Assembly (NCBI GenBank): GCA_007129225.1
Contig: SKVX01000455.1
Location: forward strand, 1-19,843
Direction of reading: 5' to 3'
Source: Halomonas sp.
Lineage (GTDB): Bacteria > Pseudomonadota > Gammaproteobacteria > Pseudomonadales > Halomonadaceae
Length of the DNA: 19,843 nt
The notes under the pieces were generated by a model. The model saw nothing but the letters and a program-made list of their open reading frames with translations, was not told the origin of the DNA and searched no databases. The position numbers and the translations under genes were made by a program. This document shows positions 7,477 through 14,123 of this stretch, one piece after another. Position 1 is the first letter of the stretch. Each line of letters begins with the position of its first letter.

Positions 7477-7734
7477 GCCTCTCGAGTTCCTCTTTTCGAC
7501 AACGAATTCTGTAAGGAGTGGGAGCAAGCGTCGACAGAGTCATCACGGCACACCCACAAGAGTGCTGCCAGGCGGAAGCAGCAGCGAACGCTTTGGCATC
7601 AGCGAAGGAGTGACGGAGCAGACGCGGCGACACCGGAGACGTGACGCCGAGGAGAAGCCAGCCGAAAGGGCTGCTTTCACTGCATGATGACATGCCATCG
7701 CATGTCGCTTCATGACACGACGGAGGTCTTAATC
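7477..7734 (+). other. Intergenic region with an 18-bp palindrome
   Basis: This region separates the divergent tetR and Glu-Ala-repeat genes. An inverted repeat at 7689-7706 (GACATGC, 4-bp spacer, GCATGTC) lies 28 bp before the downstream start codon and could be an operator. A weaker hairpin (CAGCC/GGCTG) is at 7659-7673. Open frames exist on both strands but show no family features. I cannot place a convincing promoter for the downstream gene. Confidence 0.4.
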
Positions 7735-8064
7735 ATGACATTACAAGATGAGAAGCGTCGAAGCCTGCTGGGACGGCTCAGCAAGCAGCTGGGGTATGCA
7801 GCCCCGGCCCTGGTGCTGGTAGCCAGTGGCGCGGCCTTTCAGGCCGTGGCCAGTGAATCACCGGCAGAGCCGACCTACACCAGTGGACTGGAAGCCCCCC
7901 TGATGCTGGCAGAAGCCCATGCCGAAGGCGAAGCGGAAGCGGAAGCCGAAGCCGAGGCGGAAGGTGAAGCCGAGGGTGATGCGGAAGGTGAAGCTGAGGC
8001 TGAGGCTGAGGCTGAGGCTGAGGCTGAGGCTGAGGCTGAGGCTGAGGCAGAAGCCGAGGGTTGA
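7735..8064 (+). CDS. Exported low-complexity protein with a C-terminal Glu-Ala repeat
   Basis: I do not recognise a defined family for this 109-aa protein. Residues 1-39 look like an export signal: a charged start with twin arginines (DEKRRSLLGRLSKQ), a hydrophobic stretch (YAAPALVLVASGAAF) and an AVA-S cleavage site after residue 39. RRSLL is loosely like a Tat motif, so Tat export is possible. A short linker (ESPAEPTYTSGLEAPLML) leads to about 50 residues made almost only of Glu and Ala with a few Gly and one Asp, strongly acidic. It has no cysteine. The start has GGAGG nine bases upstream. It is first in a run of five plus-strand genes. The layout is reminiscent of HvfA-type precursors, which use EGKCG repeats, but the key cysteines are absent. 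Confidence 0.72.
   Translation: MTLQDEKRRSLLGRLSKQLGYAAPALVLVASGAAFQAVASESPAEPTYTSGLEAPLMLAEAHAEGEAEAEAEAEAEGEAEGDAEGEAEAEAEAEAEAEAEAEAEAEAEG
7993..8046 (+). repeat. Hexanucleotide array, nine GCTGAG units
   Basis: Nine perfect tandem GCTGAG units encode (Ala-Glu)9 at the C-terminus of the preceding protein. Less regular GAA/GCG codons upstream encode the same dipeptide. Slippage would change protein length by two residues per unit without a frameshift. Confidence 0.95.
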
Positions 8065-8149
8065 TGGAACGTTAAATCCCTGAGCGGGTGGTCGGGCCGG
8101 TTTCATGCCGGTCTCGGCTGTCTCACTTGCGATCAACAGGTAAACCGCC

Positions 8150-8713
8150 ATGTCATCCATAATAAATCAGGCATATCCTCCCCAGGCGGGTCTCATTGAA
8201 GAGAACCTCCTGGCATTGTCACAGTTGGAGGAATTCGTTGATGCGCTCACGCCGGAGCAGTACCGGCACAACTTTGGCCACGATGGTCGCCATACGCTGG
8301 GCAAGCACATACGACACATCATCGATCACTATAATGCCTTGCTGAGCGGCCTGGACGACGCCGTCATCGACTACGAGGATCGTCATCGGGATGAACGTCT
8401 GGAGCAGTGGCCGCAACAGGCCGCTCATCGTCTGATTGACATCAAGGCTGCACTGACCGCCCTGGTCGGGCACTGTCCAACTGACTGCTTGAGCCTGAAT
8501 TACCCCCTTGGCGATGGCGTGCAGGTCCTGGACACCAGCCTGGCGCGCGAACTCGCTTTCCTGACCAGCCACACCATTCATCACATGGCGCTACTTGGCC
8601 TGCTTGCCGAGCAGCTCGGTGTCACCTTGCCCGAGGCGTTCGGCGTTCACCCCTCTACGTTGAGGCATTGGCAGCGTGAGACATCTTCCTCTGTCGCGGC
8701 ATGGTCGGCGTGA
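8150..8713 (+). CDS. DinB-fold putative metal-dependent protein
   Basis: A 187-aa four-helix-bundle protein of the DinB/YfiT-like superfamily, whose members include metal-dependent thiol transferases and hydrolases. The likely metal histidines are in GKHIRHIIDHYNALL (His53, His56, His60) and in FLTSHTIHHMALLG (His141, His144, His145), the usual two-helix arrangement. YEDRHRDERLE near residue 75 and GVHPSTLRHWQ near the C-terminus are also family-like. There is no signal peptide. AGGT precedes the ATG. It lies 85 bp after the Glu-Ala gene, and its stop overlaps the next start (TGATG). The substrate is unknown; a thiol-linked role is suggested only by superfamily precedent. Confidence 0.78.
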   Translation: MSSIINQAYPPQAGLIEENLLALSQLEEFVDALTPEQYRHNFGHDGRHTLGKHIRHIIDHYNALLSGLDDAVIDYEDRHRDERLEQWPQQAAHRLIDIKAALTALVGHCPTDCLSLNYPLGDGVQVLDTSLARELAFLTSHTIHHMALLGLLAEQLGVTLPEAFGVHPSTLRHWQRETSSSVAAWSA

Positions 8714-9213
8714 TGGGACGGGCGTGGCTGGCGACCTGGGGGCTGATGCTACTGCTGGCTGCCCCGGTTTCGGCTGACCCCCGTTGGCCCGAGCAGGGGT
8801 GGGAGGTGGAAGCCACGACACAGGGCTATGACGAACTGCTGGAAGCGTTGCGTACCGCCGTCGAGATCGAGGGCATGTTCATCGTCACGGAGGCCGGCCC
8901 CACAGAGGCTGCGGCTCGGCGTGGCGAGTCGATTCCCGGTAACCGGGTAGTGGGTGTCTTTCGCAATGATTATGCCGTGCGTACCCTGCGCCTCAGTATC
9001 CCGGCCATGATCGAGGCGCCCATTCGTTTCTACGCGACGGAGAACGAGGACGGCACTGCCACTCTCGCCTGGAAGCGGCCAAGCCATGTCCTCGCTCCCT
9101 ATGTGGGAGAGGGAGGCGAAGCGTTGGAGGAAATCGGCCGCGAGCTCGATGCCGTGTTCGCCGCCATTGCCACGAGAGCAATACGGGCACCGGAGTCGGC
9201 GCAGCCTGACTGA
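8713..9213 (+). CDS. Exported DUF302 protein A
   Basis: 166 aa. The signal peptide is MGRAWLATWGLMLLLAAPVSA. A DUF302 domain follows, recognised from NRVVGVFRNDYAVRTLRL, APIRFYATENEDGTATLAWK and PSHVLAPY. The biochemical role of DUF302 is not established; these small periplasmic domains often occur in stress- and redox-related clusters. I chose the ATG that overlaps the upstream stop as TGATG; an in-frame ATG at 8701 and GTG at 8710 are alternatives. The mature protein has no cysteine. A second DUF302 gene lies at 16462-16926 in this window; the two are diverged. Confidence 0.85.
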   Translation: MGRAWLATWGLMLLLAAPVSADPRWPEQGWEVEATTQGYDELLEALRTAVEIEGMFIVTEAGPTEAAARRGESIPGNRVVGVFRNDYAVRTLRLSIPAMIEAPIRFYATENEDGTATLAWKRPSHVLAPYVGEGGEALEEIGRELDAVFAAIATRAIRAPESAQPD

Positions 9214-9240
9214 GCGCAGGGTACCTGCGGGAGGTTTGTG

Positions 9241-9600
9241 ATGTCGGAAGAAGAAGGCTATCAGCTACCCTCTCGCCGGGACGCTCTCATCGAAATCCTG
9301 CTGATGATACTGGCCATCGTGCCGGTGCTTGCCTCGGGCTATGCCAGTCTGTTGACCGGGGAGGGCCATTGGTTTCAGCGGTCAGGCGCCCTGATGGTGC
9401 TGTTTTCCATTGGTGTCGAGTATCACCGCAAGCGGATGCGGGTATGTTTCTACAGCCACCGCGATCTCGTGAGCTTCGGTATATCGAGATGGATGATTCA
9501 ACTGATCATCAGGTTCTGGCGCACGATTCCCTTTGCCTGCTATTTTTCCATCGCTGTCGGTACGCTGATCTGGAGCTATGGCGATCTGTTGTTTACCTGA
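9241..9600 (+). CDS. Small inner-membrane protein, function unknown
   Basis: I recognise no family. The 119-aa protein starts MSEEEGYQLPSRRDALIEI, with a good ribosome site (GGGAGG, 6 bases before the ATG); an in-frame GTG is the preceding codon. Hydrophobic segments lie at about residues 17-37 (EILLMILAIVPVLASGYASL), 47-59 (ALMVLFSIGVEY) and 88-115. A positively charged stretch (HRKRMRVCFYSHRD) between them should face the cytoplasm. It starts 27 bp after DUF302 A and is probably co-transcribed. Confidence 0.72.
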   Translation: MSEEEGYQLPSRRDALIEILLMILAIVPVLASGYASLLTGEGHWFQRSGALMVLFSIGVEYHRKRMRVCFYSHRDLVSFGISRWMIQLIIRFWRTIPFACYFSIAVGTLIWSYGDLLFT

Positions 9601-9686
9601 CCTCAAGTTCTGTCCTTCCATTGGCTGGCCGACAGAGATAAAACTGCGTCTGTAAGAATGCTGATCCTCGATCGACCAACTCCATG

Positions 9687-9721
9687 CCTGATTTCGATTT
9701 GACGAATCAGGTCGTCGAAAT
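9687..9721 (+). other. Two competing hairpins upstream of the DoxX gene
   Basis: CCTGATT (9687-9693) pairs with AATCAGG (9705-9711). ATTTCGA (9691-9697) pairs with TCGAAAT (9715-9721). The 5' arms overlap, so only one can form. They end 24 bp before the DoxX start in a 145-bp gap. An attenuator-like role is speculative. Confidence 0.3.
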
Positions 9722-9745
9722 TCCATGGAGTATCGAGGAGGAAAC

Positions 9746-10198
9746 ATGCTGAAAACTGCGAGTCTGTTACTGCTGAGGGTATCATTGGGTGGCCTGCTGC
9801 TGATCTGGGGGGCGAACAAGATCGTCAATGTCGGTCATAGCCTGGCCATTGCCGAAAATTTCTACTTCGGGTTCCTGGCCGCTGAGTTTATCCTGCCTTT
9901 GGCCGGTGCCGGGCAGATCCTGATTGGTCTGCTGGTAATCGTCGGGTTTGCCCGGCGCTGGGTTTATCCTTTACAACTCTTGCTCAATGGCGTCTCGTTA
10001 TTGGCAGTCAGTGCCTCGGTAATCGACCCCTTGGGCTGGTTCCTCGATGGCACCAATGTTCTGTTCTACCCCTCTTTGATCATCTTTGCCGGCAGCCTGG
10101 TGGTCATGGCGTTTCGAGAAGAGGATCGATTGGCACTGGATGCCAGGCAACGGCCCCTTCCCACCTCCTGGGTAGCGCGCCGAGACTGCGGTTCCTGA
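9746..10198 (+). CDS. DoxX-family membrane protein
   Basis: 150-aa inner-membrane protein with four hydrophobic segments: SLLLLRVSLGGLLLIWGANK, FILPLAGAGQILIGLLVIVG, PLQLLLNGVSLLAVSASV and VLFYPSLIIFAGSLVVMAF. The LRVSLGGLLLIWGANKI opening and the following pattern match DoxX/DoxD-like proteins, which occur in thiosulfate oxidation, in oxidant resistance complexes and in Hvf-type operons. A strong AGGAGG before the ATG at 9746 fixes the start; an upstream ATG at 9725 lies before that site. It is last in the plus-strand run, with a convergent hairpin just after. It probably works with the preceding exported proteins, but this is not shown. Confidence 0.83.
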   Translation: MLKTASLLLLRVSLGGLLLIWGANKIVNVGHSLAIAENFYFGFLAAEFILPLAGAGQILIGLLVIVGFARRWVYPLQLLLNGVSLLAVSASVIDPLGWFLDGTNVLFYPSLIIFAGSLVVMAFREEDRLALDARQRPLPTSWVARRDCGS

Positions 10199-10203
10199 GC
10201 GTC

Positions 10204-10232
10204 GGCACCTGGCCGATTGCCGGCTAGGTGCC
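10204..10232. terminator. Convergent hairpin between the DoxX and DUF3047 genes
   Basis: GGCACCT/AGGTGCC and GCCG/CGGC, joined by one G-T pair, form a 12-bp stem with a 5-nt loop. It sits in the 43-bp gap between two converging genes. No T-run follows on either strand, so termination may be inefficient or need help. Confidence 0.5.
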
Positions 10233-10241
10233 ATGCATGTC

Positions 10242-10897
10242 TCACGGGCAGTCGGGTGGGGCATCAGTCGCAGAAAACCCCAGGTGCGTAAACCATGCGG
10301 TGGCGTCGACACCGGCATTGTCACCGTCGCTCATCAGTGCTACCCCAGAGATGCGATTGGCGGTTACGCCGAATAGTGCCTCGAAATCCTCGCGCACGTC
10401 TCGAATCTCCGCTACCCATTCCCCCACACGCGATTCGCCGCTCTGGAGAGCCAGCTGCTGGGCCCTTGAAGTGAACGCATTCGGCCAGTTCGTCCCTTCG
10501 GGCTGACTCGAAGCCCAGAGGTAGTTCACCGATTGAACCTGCCAAGGCAGGATCCCCGTCTTTTTCACCACATAGACCCGCTCCGGATAATCGTCTCCGG
10601 CCTTGGTGGTTTCATCGAGCCGACGTGTATTCCCGACACCTGCCAGCACCAGTGCAGATAGGGTGTGCGATTCATGTCCACCTCCTTTTCCAGGTACTTC
10701 GCTGAGGCCTGTTGACGCGCTCGCGCCTGAAGCACCTGAGTGCCATCGTGCTCGACCAGTCGATATTCCGTCTCACCCTCGAAGGAGCGCGTGGGCCACT
10801 CCATGATTGTCCCCGCGGAGAAGGAGATTTCTGCGGCAGCCAGTGGCAGCGAACCTCCCAGTAATACTAGGACAATCGGGATATGGGGCTTTTGCAT
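10242..10897 (-). pseudogene. Exported DUF3047 protein, frameshifted
   Basis: The gene is split over two frames. The first part, from the ATG at 10897 (AGGAAA upstream), has a signal peptide (MQKPHIPIVLVLLGG then SLPLAAA) and FSAGTIMEWPTRSFEGETEY. It runs to YLHWCWQVSGI and then leaves frame, stopping at 10565. The second frame picks up at DETTKAGDDYPERVYVVKKT and continues with YLWASSQPEG, REDFEALFG and VALMSDGDNAGVDATAWF to 10242. Both halves are DUF3047-like. A single-base loss between about 10625 and 10645 explains the shift; adding one base would leave 11 codons between WQV and KAGDDY. No slippery heptamer is visible, so programmed frameshifting is unlikely. A sequencing error cannot be excluded. 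DUF3047 has no settled function. It is divergent from the porin gene. Confidence 0.82.
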
Positions 10898-11122
10898 AAG
10901 GTTTCCTGCTGCAAGTGTTATGAAAAAATATTTTTGAGTTTCGTGCAAGATGTTCTGTCGGACATTTGATGGAAATGTTACACGGAAATAAATTATTTTT
11001 AATCATATGTATTGTCTGTTGTTGTCTATAAAAGTCGGCGTTGTCGTGTAAGAAGTCGTTTCCTTTATCTGACTCTAGAGAGTGGTAAAAAAATCACACA
11101 ACGACAGAAAGGGACGAAGATA

Positions 11123-12439
11123 ATGAATAAATCATCCAACAATACGCGACTGCCCGTCTCGACAGGTGTCGCTGCCTTGCTGCTTGCCGGCATAAGTGCA
11201 CCCGCCATGGCACAGGAAACTGATCTCAATCAGTTGCGTGTCCAGATGCAGGACATGCAGCAACAGATCCAGCGCCTCGAGAGTGAACAGGCGCAATCAC
11301 AACAACAGGAAGCCGAGGCCAGAGAGACGTTGGCGTCGAACGTAGTCACGGGCGGGGACACGCCGGGCAGCTTCAAGGTGCCGGGAACGGATACTTCCGT
11401 GCAGATCGGGGGATATATCAAGTTCGATGCGATCTACGACCTCGACCAGGACCTGGGGGACAGCCTGTTCGTCGAGGGTATCGATACCTCGGACGGGTCG
11501 AGCAATGGTTCATTCCGTGCTCATGCCCGGCAGTCTCGCCTGTTCATCAAGAGCTCGACACCGACGGCATCGGGGCCGGCCACCACGCATCTGGAAGGCG
11601 ACTTCTTCGGTGGTGGTGGCAACGAAGTGTTCTCCAATTCACGGGGCTTTCGGCTCAGGCATGCCTATGGTGAGTGGAACGGTCTGCTAGCCGGCCAGAC
11701 CTGGAGTAACTTCATGCAGTTCGCCGCGTATCCCAGCACGGTCGACTTCGATGGTCCAGTGGGGGTGAGTTTCATCCGCCAGGCACAGCTCCGCTATACG
11801 CTTCCGTTGGGAGATAGTGCGCTTTCGTTCTCGGCCGAGAACCCCGAGGCGACGGGTTTTTCCGGTTCGCGCGATAGCGCCCCGGACCTGACCGCTCGCT
11901 ATCAATGGACTGGTGACAATGCAGGGATAGAAACCGCGGCAGTGGTACGCAGGCTCAAGGTGGATGAGGGTGCGGCCAATGACTCTGCGACAGGATACGG
12001 CCTGATGCTTGCCGGGAATATTGGCGTGGGACCGGACACTACCTTGATGGCAGGCGCCATCTACGGTGACGGGATAGGGCGGTACCTTTACACGGCCAGT
12101 GGCACCGACGATGGAGATGCCGGTATCGGGGCGGCCTTCGTAGATGTCGATGGCAACCTCGAGACCATCGAAGCCTATGGTTTCAATGCGGCCGTGGCAC
12201 AGCAGTGGACCGACAAGTTCAGCTCCAGCCTGTCCTACGGGCAGGTGCGCGGGGATCGGCCTGGCGACGTGTTTCCGGATTCGACCCGCAAGCTGGAGAG
12301 TGTTCACTTCAGTCACTTCTATCGGGTGACGGAGCCGGTTACGCTTGGCTTCGAAGTCTCTCATGGGAGGAAGGAGTTGCAGAGTCGGGAGTCCGAGGAC
12401 AATACGCGCTTGCAGTTCTCGGCGCAGTATAATTTCTGA
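11123..12439 (+). CDS. DcaP-like outer-membrane porin
   Basis: 438 aa. Members of the DcaP family form trimeric beta-barrels that take up organic acids or other small anions. The signal peptide ends at AMA-QET (residue 30). Residues 33-70 form a coiled coil (LNQLRVQMQDMQQQIQRLES) typical of the periplasmic N-terminus of DcaP. The barrel follows with VQIGGYIKFDAIYDLD, HARQSRLFIKSSTPT, LRHAYGEWNGLLAGQTWSNF and a final FSAQYNF ending in Phe, the outer-membrane insertion signal. The ribosome site is only moderate (AAGGGA/GAAG). The 225-bp AT-rich upstream region is shared with the divergent DUF3047 gene; a TATAAA at 11027-11032 may be a -10 box. The substrate is unknown. Confidence 0.9.
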   Translation: MNKSSNNTRLPVSTGVAALLLAGISAPAMAQETDLNQLRVQMQDMQQQIQRLESEQAQSQQQEAEARETLASNVVTGGDTPGSFKVPGTDTSVQIGGYIKFDAIYDLDQDLGDSLFVEGIDTSDGSSNGSFRAHARQSRLFIKSSTPTASGPATTHLEGDFFGGGGNEVFSNSRGFRLRHAYGEWNGLLAGQTWSNFMQFAAYPSTVDFDGPVGVSFIRQAQLRYTLPLGDSALSFSAENPEATGFSGSRDSAPDLTARYQWTGDNAGIETAAVVRRLKVDEGAANDSATGYGLMLAGNIGVGPDTTLMAGAIYGDGIGRYLYTASGTDDGDAGIGAAFVDVDGNLETIEAYGFNAAVAQQWTDKFSSSLSYGQVRGDRPGDVFPDSTRKLESVHFSHFYRVTEPVTLGFEVSHGRKELQSRESEDNTRLQFSAQYNF

Positions 12440-12485
12440 CCCTTCAGCGATTCATTAAAGCACTGTTTCGTAGTTTGTAAGTCTT

Positions 12486-12518
12486 TATCCCATGGGCAAA
12501 ATATTTGCCCATGGGATA
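12486..12518. terminator. Long hairpin after the porin gene, possibly bidirectional
   Basis: A perfect 15-bp stem has a 3-nt ATA loop (12486-12500 with 12504-12518); the core is CCCATGGGCAAA. It lies 46 bp past the porin stop, between converging genes. The following sequence (TTCGATT) is only mildly T-rich. The rest of the gap down to 12681 shows nothing else I can name. Confidence 0.62.
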
Positions 12519-12681
12519 TTCGATTCATTGCTGTGCTCGGTATCCTGGCCCCGGAGGTGCTCTCCACCCTTATTATATCCAATCAACACCGGTTTCTGCG
12601 ACCCGACGGTGAACAGTCACTCGCTCGTGACATCAATCAGTGCTTCTCTGATAAAGGATCGCTTTGAAGCATCGTTCCCTT

Positions 12682-12915
12682 TCAATTGTTATTCCCGCCT
12701 CCGCCGGGCAGTGTTCCGGCGCCTTGTTCAATCAATCGTTCGTAGTGCTTCCCGGTCTCATGCAGGAGATGGAACTGTTGATTGCACTGTGTGCAGGCAC
12801 CGCACATGGCGAGGTGAAGCTTGAGTGACAATTTTTCCTGAAATGTCAGTGGGATGTCGAGTTGCTTGGACATCAGGTGGGTTGCCTCTTTACACATCAT
12901 CATCTTGAACATCAT
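12682..12915 (-). CDS. Zinc-binding soluble anti-sigma factor (zf-HC2 type)
   Basis: 77 aa. It begins MMFKMMMCKEATHLMSKQLD and contains the zinc anti-sigma signature H-x3-C-x2-C (His34, Cys38, Cys41 in LHLAMCGACTQC), plus Cys8 and Cys44. These anti-sigma factors hold the ECF sigma factor and often release it when the thiols are oxidised. The ATG overlaps the sigma stop codon as ATGA, which shows translational coupling and fixes the start. There is no membrane segment, so it should be a cytoplasmic sensor. The Asn/Gly-rich C-terminus (GTLPGGGGNNN) is unremarkable. Confidence 0.87.
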   Translation of the reverse strand: MMFKMMMCKEATHLMSKQLDIPLTFQEKLSLKLHLAMCGACTQCNQQFHLLHETGKHYERLIEQGAGTLPGGGGNNN

Positions 12916-13502
12916 GCTTTCTCCGTGAGCCAGTCCCGCTCGATGCAGGCGCGCAGGCGTAACCTGGCACGGTGTAGAATTACCCAGCAATTATTCTGCT
13001 TCAGCCCCGTTTCACGGCAGATATCTTCTGCCGATAGACCCATCAATTCTCGAAGGGAGAATACACGGGCCGCGGTGTCGGGAAGGGCGGTCAGGCAGAG
13101 ATCGAAAACTTGCCAGAACCGTTCGCTGTGTAGCGTCGTCTCGGGGTTTCCCCAATTGGATGGTCTGGCTTCCTGTTCCCAGCGGCCGTTCTTCTGAAAT
13201 TGTCGATCTATGGCCGCCTCATCCAGCTCTTCGTCCAGCGGCTGCCACCAGCCTTCGCGTCGCTGAGCCCTGAGGGCATCAAGAATCTTGTATTTGAGGA
13301 TACCGAAGACCCAGGTCTCGTAGCCCGAACGACCGGCAAAGGTATCGTCTTTTTCAATGGCCGCCTCAATGGCTTCCTGTACGGCGTCCTCGGCTCGCGC
13401 CAGGTCGCGAAGCTGCAGGCGAGCGAAGGAAACGAGCCGAGGCCTGACCGCCACCAGACGCTGCATTCGGTCCTGGGTACCCTCCGCACTGATCTGATCC
13501 AT
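12912..13502 (-). CDS. ECF RNA polymerase sigma factor
   Basis: 196 aa with the two ECF domains. Region 2 covers about residues 25-85 (ARAEDAVQEAIEAAI and the -10-binding helix GYETWVFGILKYKILDALRA). Region 4 covers about 130-190 (FDLCLTALPDTAARVFSLRE, GLSAEDICRETGLKQNN and CWVILHRARLRLRACIE). This region 4 type usually pairs with short zf-HC2 anti-sigma factors, as here. I start at MDQISAEGTQDRM, with AGGT eight bases upstream; the open frame extends 47 codons more but is not sigma-like. The divergent EthD-DUF3179 genes are plausible targets. The stimulus is unknown. Confidence 0.92.
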   Translation of the reverse strand: MDQISAEGTQDRMQRLVAVRPRLVSFARLQLRDLARAEDAVQEAIEAAIEKDDTFAGRSGYETWVFGILKYKILDALRAQRREGWWQPLDEELDEAAIDRQFQKNGRWEQEARPSNWGNPETTLHSERFWQVFDLCLTALPDTAARVFSLRELMGLSAEDICRETGLKQNNCWVILHRARLRLRACIERDWLTEKA

Positions 13503-13771
13503 AGCGTTGTACCTGTTGGTTGGAGACGGCCCGGAAGGCGAGCCGGCGTGATGAGAGCATTTCCTGAGAGCATCCACTCCATGAGGCCTTGGTCGCCTGA
13601 AATGGGCTCCCCTTACATCGGCCGCTGAAATTTTCCTGCCCATGGTTCAATCGATCACAGGAGAAATTCAGCTGTAATGAACGCAGGCTTACCTCTACCA
13701 AGTAGAGAGGAGGCAGGCTGCTCCTCCGTCTCAACCGGTAGGGATATAAATGGTGAACAAGGAATAGGACG
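13503..13771. other. Divergent intergenic region between the sigma and EthD genes
   Basis: This 269-bp region should carry promoters for both directions. It contains a small hairpin at 13693-13707 (CTCTAC, CAA loop, GTAGAG). GATATAAAT near 13742 could be a -10-like element for the EthD gene. I could not identify a repeated ECF-type -35/-10 pair. Confidence 0.35.
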
Positions 13772-14086
13772 ATGATTGAAATATTAGTAATGTATCCAAA
13801 TCGTGATGGTATGCAATTTGATGAGAACTATTATCTCAAGGAGCATGCCGGTCTGGTGAAGCGTTTATTACGCCCGTATGGGTTGAAGTATATGCGCGTC
13901 GCCAGGGGCAGTGATGCCACGTCTCCCTACCATGTCGTGACCTATCTTGGGCTCGACTCTCTCGAGAGCTTCAAGGCTGCCATCGATGCCATTGGTAGCA
14001 CCCTCTTCGAAGACATTCCCCGCTTTACCGATGTGGAACCGTTGATTCAGGTCAGCCAGGTAGTGTGGGAGCAACGGTTGAGCTGA
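13772..14086 (+). CDS. EthD-family (ferredoxin-like fold) protein
   Basis: 104-aa cytoplasmic protein of the dimeric alpha/beta-barrel superfamily. It is recognised from MIEILVMYPNRDGMQFDENY, then YLKEHAGLVKRLLRP and ESFKAAIDAIGSTLFEDIPRF. EthD was first found in ethyl tert-butyl ether degradation, but most members have no known reaction. AGGA lies 6-7 bases before the ATG. It is the first gene divergent from the ECF sigma factor, 37 bp before the DUF3179 gene, so probably in one operon with it. The 5' half is AT-richer than its neighbours. Confidence 0.8.
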   Translation: MIEILVMYPNRDGMQFDENYYLKEHAGLVKRLLRPYGLKYMRVARGSDATSPYHVVTYLGLDSLESFKAAIDAIGSTLFEDIPRFTDVEPLIQVSQVVWEQRLS

Positions 14087-14123
14087 GGGCCTGGTATCCG
14101 TGGTCGGTTAACAGGAGGTCGTC

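Noticed and set aside
7457..7693. 78-codon minus-strand frame in the tetR upstream gap
   Set aside because: No ribosome site, no recognisable motif, and it overlaps the tetR promoter; kept only as a possible structured intergenic region.
7858..8160. Minus-strand frame encoding a Leu-Ser repeat
   Set aside because: It is only the complement of the GCTGAG hexamer array.
10565..10660. Programmed -1 frameshift in the DUF3047 gene
   Set aside because: No slippery heptamer or downstream pseudoknot is visible near the junction; mutation or sequence error is simpler.
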